This document shows positions 23,447 to 23,494 of a DNA stretch of 23,494 nt, in pieces. The translations under genes and the position numbers were made by a program. A model generated the notes under the pieces. The model was not told where the DNA came from, searched no databases, and saw only the letters and a program-made list of their open reading frames with translations. Every line of letters begins with the position of its first letter. Positions within the stretch are counted from its first letter, which is position 1. This DNA is from UBA4644 sp964646225 (GTDB lineage Bacteria > Bacillota > Clostridia > Oscillospirales > Butyricicoccaceae): positions 1 to 23,494 of the forward strand of contig CAZYAD010000023.1 of the NCBI GenBank assembly GCA_964646225.1, read 5' to 3'.

Positions 23447-23462
23447 AACTGAAACAGCAAAG

Positions 23463-23494
23463 ACAGCCGGAGAGCAGACGCTCTCCGGCTGTTT
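23463..23494 (+). terminator. Rho-independent terminator of rnpB (cut by window end)
   Basis: A 13-bp stem ACAGCCGGAGAGC (23463-23475) with its complement at 23480-23492, loop AGAC. The T run begins at 23492 and is cut off by the end of the window. Confidence 0.88.

Noticed and set aside
23073..23460. Open frames within the RNase P RNA region
   Set aside because: The conserved RNase P RNA segments explain this sequence; the frames are incidental.

Overview
This GC-rich window carries the gene complement of a spore-capable Clostridia chromosome, most likely Oscillospirales (Oscillospiraceae/Ruminococcaceae type). The pointers are RNase Y, an ECF riboflavin transporter under an FMN riboswitch, a WalR-type site before a peptidoglycan hydrolase gene, a Clostridia-type secreted protein with SLH-like repeats, strong AGGAGG ribosome sites with some GTG/TTG starts, and possible sporulation-type promoters. 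The taxonomic call is inferred from gene content and style, not from a database match.

Layout. 1-110: the 5' part of a tRNA-Arg(ACG) gene on the minus strand, with a near-consensus promoter and an A/T-rich upstream tract. 182-6168: a plus-strand run with an AI-2E-family permease, a DUF6512-like membrane protein, an ABC-F ATPase, a WYL regulator, a HAD phosphatase and an RluA-type pseudouridine synthase; several of these genes overlap. 6169-6689: a long noncoding gap holding a chain of five near-perfect hairpins, the most unexplained sequence here. 6690-9635: a MalY/PatB-type PLP enzyme, then an OmpR-type response regulator and a histidine kinase with almost no extracellular loop. 9698-10695: a radical SAM enzyme with its own promoter and terminator. 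10762-12393: a secreted SLH-like protein and a tiny Cys/Gly/Asn-rich membrane protein. 12397-14095: rny with its own promoter and terminator.

14264-15140 (minus): a TetR-family regulator with direct repeats in its leader, and a small four-cysteine protein. 15280-17016 (plus): an intact but orphan pair of phage morphogenesis genes (SPP1-type portal and DUF4355-like scaffold) with no terminase, capsid or integrase in view, closed by a bidirectional terminator. 17043-18695 (minus): a membrane-anchored LysM-G5-M23 cell-wall hydrolase with a WalR-box match upstream. 18897-22183 (plus): a likely operon of a DUF3298-like lipoprotein, peptidase T and N-acetylglucosamine-6-phosphate deacetylase, suggesting peptide and cell-wall amino-sugar salvage. 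22187-23052: promoter, FMN riboswitch, terminator and ribU. 23073-23494: promoter, RNase P RNA and terminator.

The window is mainly housekeeping: RNA metabolism (rny, rnpB, RluA, ABC-F), envelope maintenance and nutrient uptake. The unusual items are the multi-hairpin element at 6241-6522, the orphan portal/scaffold pair, the triple repeat before tetR and the WalR-type site.
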